From assembly GCA_029891345.1 (NCBI GenBank), contig CM057000.1, positions 133,102,163-133,166,162 on the forward strand: 64,000 nucleotides of DNA, given 5' to 3'. Under the pieces are notes generated by a model, which did not search any database, was not told the origin of the DNA, and saw nothing but the letters and a program-made list of their open reading frames with translations. Source of the stretch: Dryococelus australis (Eukaryota; Arthropoda; Insecta; Phasmatodea; Phasmatidae). Position numbers and translations under genes: made by a program. Of this stretch, positions 34,441 to 47,329 are shown one piece after another; position 1 is the first letter of the stretch; every line of letters begins with the position of its first letter.

Positions 34441-34544
34441 GAGCATAAGCTCAAAAGTATTTACACATAACGAAAGATGACTGCAGTTTTTCGTAATATT
34501 ATGTTGAATACTCAGAATATGAAACACACTTCACCGTGTTAAAA

Positions 34545-34632
34545 TTAAGCAGTTGGTAGAAACGGTGGGTATCGCAAATTGAGAATTTCAAACACTCAAA
34601 GCGCGGGTTCGATTCTACTCCCGCTAGTCATA
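34545..34632 (+). repeat. tRNA-like segment
   Basis: GTTGGTAGAAACGGTGGG precedes a B box GCGGGTTCGATTCTACTCCC by about 45 bases; the body is too irregular for a tRNA gene. Probably a SINE head. Confidence 0.35.
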
Positions 34633-34639
34633 TTTTTAT

Positions 34640-35454
34640 TCGTTGGTAATATTTATTTTCTGACAGCATAATTGTATTTAATTTATTTTACATCGGAATC
34701 AGTGGCGTATAGAGAGCTTTTTTTACAGTGTAAACAATATAATAGCCCTACATATTTGAGTATTTTACATAACATTTGTTAGTGCAGGGCTGTGGTTCCA
34801 TTTTCAATTTCTACTAAAAAACGCAATTTTCTGCTTTGCTTACCCTCCACATGTATTTACCGTTTTATAATACCTAACATTAGTTATAAAAATGGAAACG
34901 AAATGAATGCTATAATAATTAAACTAAAATATTTTTTAGTGAGCATATTACAAATTGTAAGAAAACTCCCGTTCTCCCGAACACTTTCATCCACTTTCCA
35001 GGGAAAAATGTAGGACTGGAGGACGCAAACAGAACGACTGCTTACCTCGCCGAAGGAACGCGGCAGGGTAAATCGCTTGCGAGTTCGTTTCATCGCTAGT
35101 CGCTCCCCTTTGCGGAAATAAATACTAGATAGCAGCACTATGCGTGTACAGTACGGGAGTTACGAAAACTCTGTTTCTCGAATCGGAAACGGGAAACTCA
35201 GATTTAAATGTTTTTGAATTTTAAAGTTAAGGCAGAAACTATAAAGGATCAAGCATTTCCAATATGCATAGAGTAAGCATAGCTTACCTTACGTCTATGG
35301 AATAAAGGCCACTAATCAGAATGCTTTTTTTTTTTTAAGCTAATAAAATACAAGAAAAATTTTCAACACAGATGTTAACATAAATTCAATTCAAAATTGG
35401 TTTTGCCGCAAAATGAACACCACCGTAATATTGGCAATATAGTAAAGACGTAAC

Positions 35455-35491
<37 letters not shown>

Positions 35492-35810
35492 CAATGTTAC
35501 ATTTTCATTGATAGCTTAACAGTTAATTATAATAACAGCAGCATTACTCATTGTCAGCTCACGGTTAGCAAAAAATGTATGTAGCTGTAACACTAATACC
35601 GTTTACAAAACATTAGACTTTTATCTGTGTGACTGGCGCTGAACGAAGCGAGATGCACCATTCCAGGGACATTATTATATTCCCGGCCAATCAGGATAGT
35701 TCACTAGTTGAATTAGGGAGAGAGCAAAGCTGTGACTGGGCGAAGGAACGATCTCCAACAGCCGAGGCCCAGCACTGAACTAAGGACCTCAAAAATGGGA
35801 GCCTGGCGAC
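34640..35810. other. No gene recognised
   Basis: Contains an A tract at 35461-35490. Short overlapping open frames near 34800-35140 show no domain. Nothing else assigned. Confidence 0.4.
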
Positions 35811-36521
35811 TTAAGCAGGTTTCGCACGATGCAAGCTTGAGTGCCAAACTTGCGCGAGATGCCGACCTTGCACGAGAATTTCTTGCACAAGTTTGTGTGC
35901 AAGGCACATCTTGCACGAAATGAGAAGACTTTTGGGTGGAATGGCTCCGGAAATACGATATAGCACTGCAAGTTTTTAATTGCTGACATTTTGAAAATAA
36001 GCAGCCTTATAACCTGCAATTCCTTCTTTATCCATGACGTACCACTGTGAGCATGTAAGTAAGACAGAGCGGGTTCTATTTTTCTCGTGCAAGGCGATGC
36101 AAGTTACGATCCTATTGGTCTTTCTATACTGGTCATGTGACCTGTTGTAACATCAATGATAAAGCAAAAGAAAAACATAATCTGGGGAGTGCGAAGAGGA
36201 ATACAGGGAAATGAAACATTGCTGGAAAATAACTTTAAAGCGTGGATTGAAGTTTGGCCAGTTCGCTGAGAATAAATTAAAAACAATTATATTTTGTATG
36301 GATAGCTTTGAAACAAGTACCTTGTTGAAGAAAGCAACTTCATATTTTGTATTATAATACCTTGGCCGTTTTGTACTCACCAGGAGTATCAACTAATTTT
36401 GATGCGAGACAGTATTCATCTTATTTATCTGCGTGTGAACTCGTTTCGCAAGCAATTTAGTTGGCATTTTCTTACGAAACTTTGCGCGAAATGCATCTTG
36501 CATCGTGTGAAGCCTGCTTAA
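35811..36521. mobile_element. TTAA-flanked MITE with 26-bp inverted ends
   Basis: TTAAGCAGGTTTCGCACGAT at the left matches the reverse strand of ATCGTGTGAAGCCTGCTTAA at the right, and TTAA lies at both edges (35811 and 36518), suggesting a piggyBac-type element. TTGCACGA/TTGCGCGA words are clustered near both ends (possible binding sites). About 711 bp. The interior around 35935-36060 recurs inverted at 37325-37455. Confidence 0.8.
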
Positions 36522-37324
36522 GAAGTAAGACCGCAGCTGTTCTAAAAAATAAAAAAAATCAACAAATGAAACGGAAAACATAACTTTGTACGGGATATTG
36601 CCTTACATCGACAAGATGAGAAACATGGCGGGACCGCACTATGTTTATTAATGACGCAACCCATCCCATTAATAAGCTTCACGACTTCTTTTGGAGCCAG
36701 CATGACTCTGCTACTCTGGAAGCTTCTCAGACAGCAGGATCACGTGGAACACAACTCGTGATGTTGGATTTTAGAAAGGAAAACCGGTTTCACAGGACCA
36801 CAAGTGTGAAGGCTACATGAAAAGGGTATAATTTTTTGTTACAAGTTGATGGCGAATGTGATTTACATTTCCCGTTAGTATTTCGCCGGGCTTCGTCCAG
36901 ACGACACGAACATAGCACAGCGTGGAAGATGAGGAACACGGCATCAACAGCGCACACAAAACACCAGCGAAAGCGATTGCTACAGAAACGACTCATCAAG
37001 GACCACCCAGCTACAGTCAATAAAAGCCCAGAGCGCGGATAGATAAGGAATAACAGACCATAAACAAGTAGATGGGTGAAGCCAAGACACGCGATAGATG
37101 AACTGCGGTTGCCAACCGGAAAATCAACACGCTATATAAGGCCAATAAAAAAAAATTCAATCTAAGTGAGACACACTAAGCACAATACATACTGAAGAAC
37201 AATATGAAAGTGAGAACACACACCCCGTATCTGCGAAAAGCAGAACATTGTATGCAGGCGCCAACGAGAATAAGTACCAACTTATCTTGATCAAGGCAAT
37301 ATTTACAGTAACTGCCTACGTCGA
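36522..37324. other. Unassigned; promoter-like TATA near the end
   Basis: An open frame at 36836-37042 starts with a non-ATG codon and is basic without a domain. CTATATAAGG at 37131-37140 looks like a TATA box at the edge of a retroelement or gene. Unproven. Confidence 0.3.
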
Positions 37325-37455
37325 TGCTCACAGTGGTACGTCATAAATAAAGAAGGAATTGCAGGTAATAAGGCTGCTTATTTTCAAAATGTCGGCCATT
37401 AAAAACTTGCAGTGCTATATCGTATTTCCGGAGCCATTCCACCCATAAGAACCAA
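37325..37455 (-). repeat. Inverted copy of TTAA-element interior
   Basis: GAAGGAATTGCAGGTAATAA, AGTGCTATATCGTATTTCCG and GAGCCATTCCACCCA are the reverse complement of 35935-36060, near-identical over about 120 bp. Confidence 0.8.
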
Positions 37456-38914
37456 ATGTTGTACGTTGACAGTCCATATTGTTATCATTAAATTCATAAT
37501 CTCGTGTCATTATTATTCCGCCATTTTGTAAGACATCGTATACTGAATAAATTTACATTTTACGTTATAACCCGACCAATTATTTCTTGTTTTCAAAGCA
37601 GTGCCTCTAAAATGTTTTAGGTTAATGTGCCTGGCCTACAGAACTTTTCAACATATTCCATACAAACTTGGTTTGCTGGCAGCAGACCTACCTACCGCGA
37701 GAAGTGGATACAGAATTTCAATGCCTTTTTTTTTCTCGAAATTTTTAACAGCGTACCTGGGAAAATAAAATTTTTACATAATATATCGGAAACATCTTAA
37801 ATAATCGCCACGAAAATTAGGCATCCTACGTGCATGGATAGGCCACGTTAATATAATTTTATTAGTCTAGATAGGCCTACGTATAGTTAAACTATAAGAG
37901 ATATTTCTACCAGGTGTGGTATGCTGACAGTACTTAGGTGAGCGTTATGTTCACGAATTCATTGTTTCGTGTTCGACATTTTGTAAGTTGACGTAACGTG
38001 TAATATAAAGTTTTTATATTGTGTTTCACGAACAAAAGAAACGAATCCCAACAAATCTGACGTACGTATAGTAATACTAGACAGCCTCAATTAGGCAATT
38101 TCAAATGAACGTTACTTACTTTTAAGAAGCATGCTTCATTTTAAATTATGTTAAATGCTATAGTTCTGGGTCAGTCAAACCGATTTAAAATCAATTTGGT
38201 TACCATCGCTACCAGTTTAATTAAATAATATACTATGTTCCATCATGATGACAGTGTTCTTTTAATGTTTTATGCCATAACTCTGAAACCATTAAGCCGA
38301 TTCAGATCACATGCGGGGTCCTAAAGTACCTACTATGGGTATTAAATTCATGTACTGGATGCTTTAGTCATTCGCAAAACTATTCCTACTTGCATGTACA
38401 GTTTGTGTAGTGGGAAAGCGCGATGTTAAAATTTGTTCTGTATTTACTGAAACTCTTGCTGAAATGATAAAACTTAAACTCGTATCAAGCCCTGCGATAA
38501 AGACACCACAAAATTTCTCAAAAATAAAGTTATAGAGTGATCGGTTTCAAGCGGCGGGAAGGAAAGATAGTTCGCCACCGCCAGTTTTAATACTTTGCTC
38601 TTAGAGACGATGGGGTACCCGACGGGGCCAGCCATGCGCCGCCTTTACTGCTCACCGCATTCCTGTGCTTCGAACGCGGGAAATAAAGATTTCTTCCGTG
38701 ATTGTTGTCACACGGTTATGAAGCCTGCGGAAAAGGCGAACATTACAGTAGACTTGCGATGCCCTCAGGGATCTTAAATTGAAGTCACCATGCCGTTGGC
38801 AAAGCTGAACCAAGCATCACTTCGCCATAGCACCTGAACCATCGATGTTAACAATGAACCTATTAAAAATCTAATTTAATACTTTACTGAGGGCGTAAAT
38901 CCCTTACTTGCCTT

Positions 38915-38952
<38 letters not shown>

Positions 38953-39329
38953 ACGACGTAACCTTGGAGAACGTAAACTATATTTGACCGCACATTTAAC
39001 GTGAAACGCCATCGTTATTCTCGAACAGCCATGCTGGCGCAAGGCGAATCCTCGCTGCGTTAAGAACTTTTTTCGAGAGTCGAGATCAGTTTTATTTTCT
39101 TCCCTTACCTATCTGCACCCTACTACCATACGTAAAATTACCTTTGCAAGGAACCCTGTGAACTGTATCCAAGTCATGACGATAATGTGTTAACCGTGCA
39201 GTTGTTAAGAACTTAATAAATATCATGTTTAACTACTAGCACGCCATTTATTACTTCAATGTACAGGAAAAAAATAATTTAAATCGATTTCAATTTGCAA
39301 ATAACTGACCATCGATAAACACTCACGGG
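37456..39329. other. No gene recognised
   Basis: AT-rich, with an A tract at 38920-38951. The frame at 38595 (60 codons) has no domain. Nothing else assigned. Confidence 0.4.
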
Positions 39330-39769
39330 TATAATCCACTCACGATTTCTTCACACTTTTCTGAAGCCCTGATAAATTTGCTATAGTTCTACTTCCAGGA
39401 TATTCCTCCGCCTCGTGCAAACCATGCTTAACTAAGTCTAGATAGTTGCACCAAAGGATACCGCACCGAAGTCTTACGCACTCAGTGGTAATAATATTTT
39501 GCGTGAGAACTATTTCTTACTAGGCGCTACCAACACAGATGTTTTCTCACTGTTTCTTCCCTTCATATTTATTATAAATGAAATATTATTAAAAAATATA
39601 ATATATAACAAAACGTCACTTTAACGAAAAATAAGATACTTATATGTTAACTGAGGTATAAAACGCTTGTGATGCGTGTCATATTTAGGAAATAACTAAA
39701 TACGTCATACATGGGGTGAATTTTCAAAGGTTTGATTCAAAAAGTGCGAAGAAACCGCGAATAGACTAT
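39330..39769 (+). mobile_element. Family C MITE, best complete copy
   Basis: Starts TATAATCCACTCACGATTTC and ends AGAAACCGCGAATAGACTAT, which are inverted relatives. The core includes CTACTTCCAGGATATTCC, GAACTATTTCTTACTAGGCG and GATGTTTTCTCACTG. About 440 bp; no coding. Used as the reference copy for family C. Confidence 0.85.
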
Positions 39770-40379
39770 AGAGCTTTTGTTGGTTGAAAGTATGGCACAC
39801 AATTATTTCCTGATGTCGAGCGATGTTATCGCTCACCAACGTTCACACATGGCATATATCAAGTCAGACTTACACAGTTCACGAATATATTGTTCCATGT
39901 CACGCAGTTTCTGACATCTTGCGAAAACTAGATTTGATTTCCAATTTTCAAGGACGTGTGCTGCCCCTCAGCAATCATGTTAAGCCACAGATCATATATT
40001 TTCCATCACAGTTTATATACCAAATAATTTCGCACGCAGAGAATATTTTTTTCCAAGGCTAACTTAAGTTATTGTTACTTAACCTTGAGCCAATAAGAGC
40101 ATGCAGAGGCTTGTGTGGCAGTCATTCCAAGACATCCACCTGCATTACTCAAAATTTGGAAACCAATTAGGGGGGACCGTCGTGTCAACAATTTTTTCGT
40201 TTTCTTCCCGTCTCGGGTTTTCTTGTACAATACCCGCACAACTGGCCATAATCCCGATTGCAAGTTCAATTACGTTTGAAGGATTAAATTTAGTCGTCTT
40301 GTCGTTAAAATGAATGCGTCCAGGTTTGAAAACCAACCATGTATAAAAATTAATTACTAAATTTGCTTAGTTTTTTTAA
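39770..40379. other. No gene recognised
   Basis: Short overlapping frames on both strands; none matches a family. No repeat seen. Confidence 0.4.
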
Positions 40380-40600
40380 TGCCCCCGAACGGCGAAAAAG
40401 CATTTAGGGAACCGTTGCGCTTTCAGGAATGGCGCAGGATTGGTCCAGGTCATACATTGAGGAATATCCTTAGTATTGGCCTGGATGGATTTCGGAAAAC
40501 GCTGGAAAACCGAAATCGTGATGGCCGGGACGAGAATCGAACCCGCGTCCTCCCGAATGCGAGTAGAGTGAGTTGCGTTCCACTGCGGCATTTCGTTCTG
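40380..40600 (-). repeat. tRNA-derived SINE
   Basis: On the minus strand a head CCGCAGTGGAACGCAACTC with B box GCGGGTTCGATTCTCGTCC is followed by a body (TTTCGGTTTTCCAGCG) and the end CCGAACGGGG-like. Open frames on both strands are products of the repeat. Confidence 0.7.
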
Positions 40601-41552
40601 TAGAATTCAGTCAGTAATCAGCAATAGCAGCGAGCAGCGCGAGTGATCAGCTGCGACGCAATCAATACAAATCCACAATCTGTACTTCCTGAGAAGACTT
40701 TGTCTGTGGGAGCAGGGACGGAACAAGTCATTATTCTCTCTACACCCTCCTTTTTTTTTCTCCGCACTCAAACTACTACTCATTAAAAATGTCTTCTTTC
40801 TAACCTCATCTCTCACTCTTACAATGATTTTTGGTAGCAATTTTTCGAGAACAAATTATTCAATATTTAATTATTTCGAAATATGCAGGAAAAATTTAAA
40901 TTCTAGTAATGAAAGCTACAATCGCTTTTAATAATTTAATTTCTTTTCAATTTAATACAAACATATTGTATATGTCCAAACAAAATTTAGGGTAAGGATG
41001 TGTCAAAAGTTAAAAATTGAGGTTAAAAATTAATAAAATTTTAGGACGAAATATAATATCCTAAGGAACTTCATTTCTGATTCCTCGGAGGGATAGAAGC
41101 TACAGTATGATCAACGTCAAAATCTAATGGCGTGGTAATTTGTTCAGACTAAAAATTTTTAGTTAGACTATTTTTCCTAAGTATTGCAAAATATAATAGT
41201 TCAGGTCCCTCTGAAGTGGCGGTCCATGCGACCGTATATTCCTCATGGTCTTGTCACTATGGTTTTTTTTAGTTTTAACGTAGCCTACCTTTCAGACCAA
41301 ATATTTGAAAAAGAGGGCTTTGCCGGCATAGTACATATATAAAAAGATAATGTTTTGTCGACAATATTTTTGTTGCAACTGTACCAGTAACTACAACTTA
41401 TTATTTATTCATTATTTTCTCAGTCTCACATGTGAAAATACAGGCTCAATTCAGTACACAATGGTTCCAGGAATAGTGTACAGTAGCGGGTGTGGGCAGG
41501 CTATGGTTTGGAAGTTCGAAAACCTACTGAGGCCCTCGCAGCTGGAATGACG
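40601..41552. other. No gene recognised
   Basis: No repeat family or coding signal noticed. A small frame at 41350 is not distinctive. Confidence 0.4.
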
Positions 41553-41795
41553 TATAGGCTATTCGCGGTAAAGTGTGCATTTATTGAAGCTTTCTCGTTT
41601 GGAACAACAGTCAATAAATATATTTTATTGCAGCCTTAGACCTTTAATTTAGAGTCCGGTGAAGTATATACACTGTGTTTATTACTTACATTGTAATATT
41701 TATTTTAAAATGTGGCGGAAGAATAAAAAATTGCTGATAGGATAAAAAGTAACCAGGGCCTCAAACGTGCTCACTTTACCGTGACCACCCTATAG
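41553..41795 (+). mobile_element. Family A MITE, complete
   Basis: Starts TATAGGCTATTCGCGGTAAA and ends with CTCACTTTACCGTGACC and CCCTATAG. The core ACACTGTGTTTATTACTTAC and AATGTGGCGGAAGAATAA matches 16381-16620. Confidence 0.85.
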
Positions 41796-42501
41796 TTAAT
41801 AGGAAGGTTGAAAGGCCACGGTAGGTATAAGATAAGCAAAGAGGGGAAGGAAAGTGGTGAATAAGAAACGTTAAATCTGGCTATAATTTTTAACTCTGCT
41901 TTAACGTATTAGTTGTAGAAGAATTACGGATAAACTAAAAAAGCCACTGTTACAGCTGAAATTCGAAAATTTTCCCCGGGGGGTATTCCATGCCCAAAGA
42001 CCTCCTGGCAGCTCCCCCCTTTGTTTCCTCCACTTGAAAAAAAAAAAAAAAAAGTAATATCTGGATACACCACTGTTTCCGTCGGGGGCCTTTACCTCTC
42101 CAGTCCGACTCTGCAAAGTGGCTCTGTATGTAATAATAGGCCTATGTAGAGACCTGTGAGTTACGCGGGTTCATTTGGCAGCAAGCTGGGCTCAATAAAC
42201 CTTTGTGCAATGGAGCCTCAGTTAGTTGTTCAATAGCTGATGCTCCAGTTTTACCACAGGAAAATTTGCACCGGATTCTGTTCTTGTTTCCTTCCATAAT
42301 ATTCATTGGCTGGAATTCGCCCAAGGCGTGTTATTACAAACAGCGACCGAGTTCAAAAGAATGTTATATGTAGAAAATTCAAATTCTGAGAAATTCCCGT
42401 GTCTGTAATAACGAAGTCTGAACTTTTTATATCATATTTGAACAGTAAGTTATAGCGTGAAATAACTAAACACAAGCTCGCAAGGATATCAAGCACCACC
42501 T
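41796..42501. other. No gene recognised
   Basis: Contains an A tract at 42037-42053. No repeat or coding match. Confidence 0.4.
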
Positions 42502-43240
42502 TAAGGTTGAAGTAAATCAACTGCCTATGGAGCACTGCACCTGAGTGTACAATGTTGAGAACCCATAAAAAATTAATACAGACACTATAAGAATTGTCAG
42601 AAAAGTGTGATTTATGCTGTAGGCCTATATGAAAGAAGAGTGTATATATTTTGCAACATTACAAAATATTTAACAAATATACACTTTTTAAATGTAAAAA
42701 TTTAATCCTTCGATAGAGTCCGCATTATTAACAAAAATTAAGCGCATTTCCGTTTCTTCAAGAAAGATCGTCATAATATTTTTACTGTGATCATGTGTAA
42801 TAAAATCATAGTAATAATGTATCATATAAATTTAATAATTAACTTTATTTACATTTCAGCAATAAATATTTTATAACAATTTCCTACATTATTACTACAA
42901 TCTTTTTTACACACTATCATAGTAAACATTATGACGATATTCCACGACGATTTTTTTTGCAAATTCTGCTTTCTGAAGCATTCAGAACGAAAATACGCAG
43001 AAATTTAGTAAAAAATACAAACTATTTTAATCTTCAATTTTTTTTACATTTAAGACGTATATTTTAGTAAAAAAAATTTATAATGTTGCAAAATATATAC
43101 ATTCTTCCTTCATATACCTCATAAATTGCACTTTCCTGACAGTTTTTATGGTATTGTGTACTGCTTTTTCTTATGAGTTCTGAATGTTGTATAGTCGGGT
43201 GGAGTGCTCCATAGGCAGTTGCTTTACTCCAACCTTGATA
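42502..43240. mobile_element. Family E foldback element, copy 2
   Basis: The left arm CTTAAGGTTGAAGTAAATC and right arm GTTGCTTTACTCCAACCTT are inverted over about 170 bp. CAACTGCCTATGGAGCAC is present in both. The unpaired centre is about 380 bp, longer than in copy 1. Confidence 0.8.
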
Positions 43241-43559
43241 CATTCCTGTGTGGGAGACACTTCCGTGCTTGCACACGCCGATGACACCTTGTTGCGAGCG
43301 TTCAAACCAGTGTGCTCTGTCCACGATAACATGGGCAATTTTAAAAGCTCTCCCGCCCCCTCCACCACTTCAGTCAAAATTAAACCAAAAAGTTTCATTT
43401 CACCGTGGCCTCAGACGTCGAATTCTGAGAGCTTTTAAATATACACGCTGCGTTTGTTAGCCACATGACAATTTCTGTCATAACAATTGGCGAAATGATG
43501 CAAACAAGATGGCAGGAACTTTGAAGCAAAAGCCCAAGGGTTTCCGCCTGCCAACAACC

Positions 43560-44013
43560 ATCCCCGCGGGAGCGGGAGCTATAAGGGCTACATTGCTACG
43601 CACAAGTACGCCATCTTCGCTAAGCGCAAGGTTATCAACTGGCGCACAGTGCTATCGCCGTGTTGCGTCTATTAAGAGTGGGTTAGACCCCCGCGGGAAT
43701 CCCTCGTCCAAGGTCAAGAAGCGAGGGAGCGACAAGGGCGACACTGACACGCACGCCTAGCGCCTCATCGCTCCAACGCGCAAGGCGTGCAATGTTTCCG
43801 CCGTGACGCTGTACTGTGCAAATTAAGATCTGTAAACAGCGGGGTTTTATTACACGCGATGAAAGAACACAGATGAAACTACACCCGTACCTTTGTACTT
43901 TTCTCTTGCGCAGGCAAACTTTCAAAATGCGATGTTTCACCATTTTCACGAATTTTCTCTCCAAAAATACACTAAATATGACAAAAGTAAAAAAAATAAA
44001 TAAAAAAAAAGGC

Positions 44014-44093
<80 letters not shown>

Positions 44094-44490
44094 ATCTTTT
44101 CTGACAAAAAGTCGTATTTGCAGAACATTTATTTACCGAGATACGCGTATTCGCGCTAATAACTACTGTATTTCACAAAAATCGCAGGGGTCCATTGCAC
44201 ATCTTAGCGGTGACCCTATCATTTTATTGGTGGAAAGTCTATAGGAACGTTCAATGCATGGCACTAGAGTAGTTTGGTGTGTATCTGACGCGTATATTTT
44301 GAGATAAACACCGTTTTGAAAAAGTATTTTTTTATTAGCCATTTTGGCGTAGTATTAAATAGCGTAGCTAATGTGAAAATACTCGACAAACCTCGCTTGA
44401 AGTGCGTGTTCGTTTCGTAGATGAGCACATTGGGCGCACTTTTTAATAGTTTAAGTGAGAAAAAGTGTGTTTCAAACACTCCGCAAAGCA
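43560..44490 (-). repeat. Family F repeat, longest copy
   Basis: Read on the minus strand: TTCAAAACGGTG, ATATACGCGTCAGATAC, TGCCATGCATTGAACG, GATAGGGTCACCGCTAAG, GAATACGCGTATCTCGG, GTCAGAAAAGATAAAAT, then the microsatellite, then GCGATGAGGCGCTAGGCG and CTTCTTGACCTTGGACG. The GC-rich unit is duplicated (43570-43650 and 43700-43800). Minus-strand open frames are not conserved in the other copies. Confidence 0.65.
44015..44088. repeat. (TA)n microsatellite in F
   Basis: About 74 bases of TA. The matching point in the F copy at 9585 has no TA run, so it expanded after insertion. Confidence 0.95.
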
Positions 44491-44539
44491 GTTCGAACAA
44501 GTTCTCACTTCACCGGGGAACTGGGCATAGAACACTCGA

Positions 44540-45023
44540 GAATTCTGTTGCTCGTGGGTATCGTTCGTACCCGGTTGTGACATGATACACAACACGGCAG
44601 GTACTAACGAGAGGTTGGGGCCAGGTAACGACGCCGCGGTGTTATTTAATTAGCGGCACGGCCTCCCCGCCCTTCTCCCTCTCGCTATGTTTCACCACCC
44701 CCTCCTGCAGCTCTTACTTCCGGCCTGACCTCATTGTTTCCCCCCTTCCCCTCCCTGAGTCCAAGTGAGGGAGTGTGTCTTCCCAGGTTCCTGCAGTCCT
44801 GACCTTGAACTACGACCCGTGACGCCGACGCTGCACTTCCCACGACAGAATAAAAAGCTTCCTTCCTTCCTTCCTCCCTGCCACCTCCCCAATCCCTCCC
44901 CCACCTGAGCAACGGCCAGAAGGCGACGGTTACACTTGTAAGTGCTTGTCCGGCTGAACCGACGACAACACGATGATACAGGGACAGCGAGTATGAGAAC
45001 ATCGCCGCACGGCACGACGCTAA
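44540..45023. other. GC-rich unassigned stretch
   Basis: 44640-44950 is GC-rich with a (CCTT)n run near 44860-44880. Open frames of 105 and 114 codons overlap on the minus strand in different frames; no domain is seen. Confidence 0.35.
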
Positions 45024-45643
45024 TTAAGGCCGTGTCCGAACTCAGGTATATACTTGCGTACTTGCATCCTTGCATATTTCACTTACCTTTGGCGCCAAAC
45101 TTGATGAATTCGGACAGGCAGTCTTGTAGGCTTCGCTGCCAGTTAACCACTTTAAATGTTTATGTATTCCGACTAATAATCTGGTAATTGCCGAAGGTTT
45201 TAGGGGTTAAATAAAGTATTAAATAATATTTAAATTTGATTTTCATTATCATTTATTGCCTTGCATTATTGTAGGTAAGTGCAGTTTTTCTCTTAGCTTC
45301 TGTAGGTCAGGTACATAGGCCTAATACGAATTTATTGCTTATGCCTTTTTTTTAAGGCGAACCTTGTGATTATTATTTACTCAGTTCAAAGTTCTATGTC
45401 TACGAAGTAGTAATGTTGCCCTATCAAACTTTTAATCAAATAATTATGTCGGAAATCAATTGTAACCTACAGATTGCTTCTCAAAATGGCGGCACATATT
45501 CCGCAAGTATGCGAGCTGTATACAACTTCGTTTACTTGTATACTTGCATACTTCACTTGCAGTTCGGACAGCACTTGCGACGTCACTTCCGGGAACAGGT
45601 ACGCACAAGTATGTACTTCAGGCGAATTCGAACACAGTCTAAG
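45024..45643 (+). mobile_element. Family K element, TTAA-like ends
   Basis: Starts TTAAGGCCGTGTCCGAACTC. The right end on the reverse strand reads TTAGACTGTGTTCGAATTCG. An inner copy of the end (CTTGCAGTTCGGACAGCAC) lies near 45555. About 620 bp. Related to 58922-59690. The left TTAA is intact, the right is CTAA. Confidence 0.7.
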
Positions 45644-45649
45644 GGCGCC

Positions 45650-45780
45650 GCCTGCCTGACGCGACATGGCACAGCAGAGAGCGAACGTTAAGGGCGACAG
45701 TGGCACGCACATCAAGTGCCGCATCGCCACTATGCGTGAAGTACTAAACAAGAGCGCAGGCATTTTGGCGAACCGTTTTT
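45650..45780 (-). repeat. Family F GC-rich monomer
   Basis: GAGCGAACGTTAAGGGCGAC and GTGGCACGCACATCAAGTGC follow the F monomer pattern inverted. Confidence 0.4.
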
Positions 45781-46377
45781 TCTATGGGACTTTAAGCTGT
45801 GACCATGTTAGTTTACCGATGAAAAATCTGAAGCAAAGTTCAATGCAGGATTGTATCTGAGTTTCACGTAGATACGTTAAGCACATTTTGACATACGGCT
45901 ATTTTGAAAGGCTTGGAAATAGTGGTTCTAATATGCTAATGCCATGAAAGCGACATTCCGTCATCGCCTGAAGTTTATTTTCTTTTCGTAAATTAGCACA
46001 TAAGGGGCACGTGGAATAGTTTCGTAAAAAAAAAAAAAAGTATTTCACAAAACACTTCAGTACACTTCAGGTGTCTAGTAGGCGGCTTTCTTAACGCTCG
46101 GGCCATGGGCTTCAGCAGGAGGGGACAAGGAGGGCATTTACCCTCCCCTGGAAACGGTATTTTTTTTCTATGAAATGCGAAATAACAAATGTTATTACAA
46201 ATACATTGCTTATTAGCGATGTTGCTTCAAAATGGAAGTCCCTGCTGGGAGGAGTATTTGAGCTATTCTTGGTTTTCCATAATTTTATTTTGATATTTGT
46301 TTGTGCATTTTGCATTTAACATAATATTGTGATATTACATAACATAATATTGTTGACGACAAACAAAAGTATTCACT
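45781..46377. other. No gene recognised
   Basis: Contains an A tract near 46027-46039. Nothing assigned. Confidence 0.4.
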
Positions 46378-46790
46378 TTAAAGACTTTTCGTGATAAAGT
46401 GAGCACTTTTTTTTATCAACCTTTGAAAAAAATCACTGCCCCTACCTGCATATATTTTAACGGGTGCAATGAGTGACACGTGTCCAGTAAAGTTGGTAAC
46501 AATGGATGGGAAAGCAATTCCTTATATTGACGTCGAAAAAAAAACTGTTAGGTAACCATTTGTGATAACTTAAATTATTTCTCTCGCTTTCTGTATTTTT
46601 TTAATGCATCCAAGTGAAAAAAATGAGCATATTTGTACAGTATTTACTTTTCTAATAGTTTCACTCTAACCGACGCGTGAATAAAGTGAAGAGACGCATT
46701 GCTATGTTAATTTTACATAAGGCGGAAGTATACAAGTCGATCTTAAGCAGGGTTTTTAAAGTGCTCATTTTGCCGTGAATAGCCTATAGA
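46378..46790 (+). mobile_element. Family A2 MITE, complete
   Basis: Left CGTGATAAAGTGAGCACTTT; right AGTGCTCATTTTGCCGTGAA then TAGCCTATAG. Core CACTGCCCCTACC and TTGGTAACAATGGATGGG. A whole-length match to 15155-15590. Confidence 0.8.
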
Positions 46791-47329
46791 AGTCGAGGAT
46801 GTTTGTTGCATGCATTTAGGGTAAAACCCAATTGTAAATATTACACTCCTCTGATGGAAACTTTTTCTAATTACTATACCTCCCTTTGGAAGCGATCTTG
46901 TTGACACCCATGCCTTGGCATTGGCTGTTATGCAGACATTCTCCATTTTGTGTTATCATTTTAAGTGTCAGAGGTATTACTAGAAATTTTATATTATAGA
47001 AAATATACAATTTACCTACTAGTTGTTTAATACTTTTGTATATAATTTTGACCGTGTGTTAATTCCTGCTTGAAAAAAGGTAGCAACGTATTTAATAAAA
47101 AATAAGATATGTTCCTGACCTGTTTTACAACAAGCAGATAACACACAATTAAAATCACGCATAAAATATTTCATAACTCTTAAAACGAAAAATTTTCTAC
47201 TATCGTACATTGCCAGTAATTACTATAAATCCGAAACTATGACGCCGAAACGAAGAATTTCTGCAAAAGGTGTGAAGCCAAGCCTTAAGGGTGGTAACCA
47301 GGAAAAAAATCGTTTTATGTTTGTACTAC
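46791..47329. other. No gene recognised
   Basis: AT-rich; nothing assigned. Confidence 0.4.
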
